Shown here piece by piece: positions 5,580 to 5,919 of a stretch of 5,919 bases of DNA. Numbering within the stretch: the first letter of the stretch is position 1; each line of letters starts with the position of its first letter. Source of the stretch: Gemmatimonadota bacterium (GTDB lineage Bacteria; ARS69); the NCBI GenBank assembly GCA_021604925.1, contig BQJX01000211.1, positions 1-5,919 on the forward strand. Direction: 5' to 3'. The notes beneath the pieces are model-generated. The model did no database searches, had not been told where the DNA came from, and saw only the letters and a list, made by a program, of their open reading frames with translations. Made by a program: the position numbers and the translations under genes.

Positions 5580-5919
5580 TGTCGTACGCACCTCTCTGGG
5601 TCAAATCGAATTTCAGTTTCCTGGAGGGCGCCAGCCACCCCGCGGAACTCGTGGAGCGCGCGCACGAGCTGGCGTTGCCGGCACTGGCGCTCACCGATCG
5701 GGACGGCGTGTACGGAGTCGTCCAGGCGCACACCAAGGCGCGGGAACTGGGAGTGCCGCTGCTGGTCGGCGCGGAAGTCACGGTGGAGCTGGCCGGTGCT
5801 CCCGCCACCACCCGCCGTGTCCTGCTGCTGGCCCAGGACCGACCGGGCTGGGGCAACCTGTGCCGTCTTCTCTCGGCCGGACGACAGCGCTGCGAGAAGG
5901 GCTCGTCGCGTGTCACCCC
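5579..5919 (+). CDS. dnaE2: DnaE2, error-prone DNA polymerase III alpha subunit; N-terminal PHP part only, runs off the window
   Basis: 113 complete codons of a gene that is normally over 1000 codons. The start SNFSFLEGASHPAELVERA (10-28), ALALTDRDGVYGVVQAH (35-51) and GVPLLVGAEVTV (58-69) are the opening of the PHP domain of DnaE2-type C-family polymerases. In the cassette DnaE2 performs the mutagenic lesion bypass, positioned by ImuB. Where many homologues have a His-x-His metal-binding motif just before SNFSF, this one reads Trp-Val-Lys (7-9), so the first PHP metal motif is missing, while Asp40 and Glu66 remain. The ATG shares its A with the imuB TGA (TGATG), so translation is probably coupled by re-initiation. 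Polymerase motifs lie beyond base 5919. Confidence 0.93.
   Translation, partial: MSYAPLWVKSNFSFLEGASHPAELVERAHELALPALALTDRDGVYGVVQAHTKARELGVPLLVGAEVTVELAGAPATTRRVLLLAQDRPGWGNLCRLLSAGRQRCEKGSSRVT

Noticed and set aside
4284..5591. 435-codon open frame on the minus strand across imuB
   Set aside because: It is antisense to imuB, has no recognisable family signature and is rich in Arg/Gly/Pro as expected for a high-GC shadow frame.

Overview
The window is a high-GC bacterial chromosome segment with two divergent gene blocks. Two features suggest the source. First, both exported proteins on the minus strand carry a C-terminal FlgD/T9SS-like Ig module with the SGPNPFR / VYD-GR pattern, which is typical of Candidatus Eisenbacteria, Krumholzibacteriota and related FCB-side lineages. 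Second, the mutasome genes look, from memory, most like Myxococcota-type imuA-imuB-dnaE2. My best guess is an uncultured Eisenbacteria/Krumholzibacteriota-like or deltaproteobacterial-grade genome. The sequence alone does not settle this.

Minus strand, 3321 to 1. The first gene (3321..1828) encodes an exported six-bladed propeller enzyme of the PQQ-dependent sugar dehydrogenase (glucose/sorbosone dehydrogenase) family. After a 185-nt gap comes an exported subtilisin-family (S8) protease (1642..1) with an intact Asp/His/Ser triad, whose C-terminus lies beyond base 1. Each has a signal peptide, a good Shine-Dalgarno sequence and the same kind of C-terminal module. They look like separate members of a secretome sharing one export or anchoring route, not one pathway.

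Divergent control region, 3322..3446. It holds a strong sigma70-type promoter (TTGACA, 17-nt spacer, TATCCT) pointing right. Its spacer is filled by a perfect 18-bp palindrome, the expected layout for a repressor operator such as a LexA/SOS box. The predicted transcript start lies about 3 nt before the first ATG, so the first gene is probably translated from a leaderless or nearly leaderless mRNA.

Plus strand, 3447 to 5919. This is an inducible-mutagenesis cassette: imuA-like (RecA-fold, no P-loop lysine), imuB (Y-family polymerase fold with the catalytic acidic pair lost) and the start of dnaE2 (error-prone DNA polymerase III alpha subunit, PHP domain only in the window). Spacing is tight: 9 nt between imuA and imuB, and a TGATG stop/start overlap between imuB and dnaE2. 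Together they would form a DNA-damage-induced translesion synthesis complex, with ImuB as the clamp-binding scaffold and DnaE2 as the polymerase. The most notable details are the operator inside the promoter spacer, the leaderless start, and a QTSLF clamp-binding-like motif at the extreme N-terminus of ImuB.
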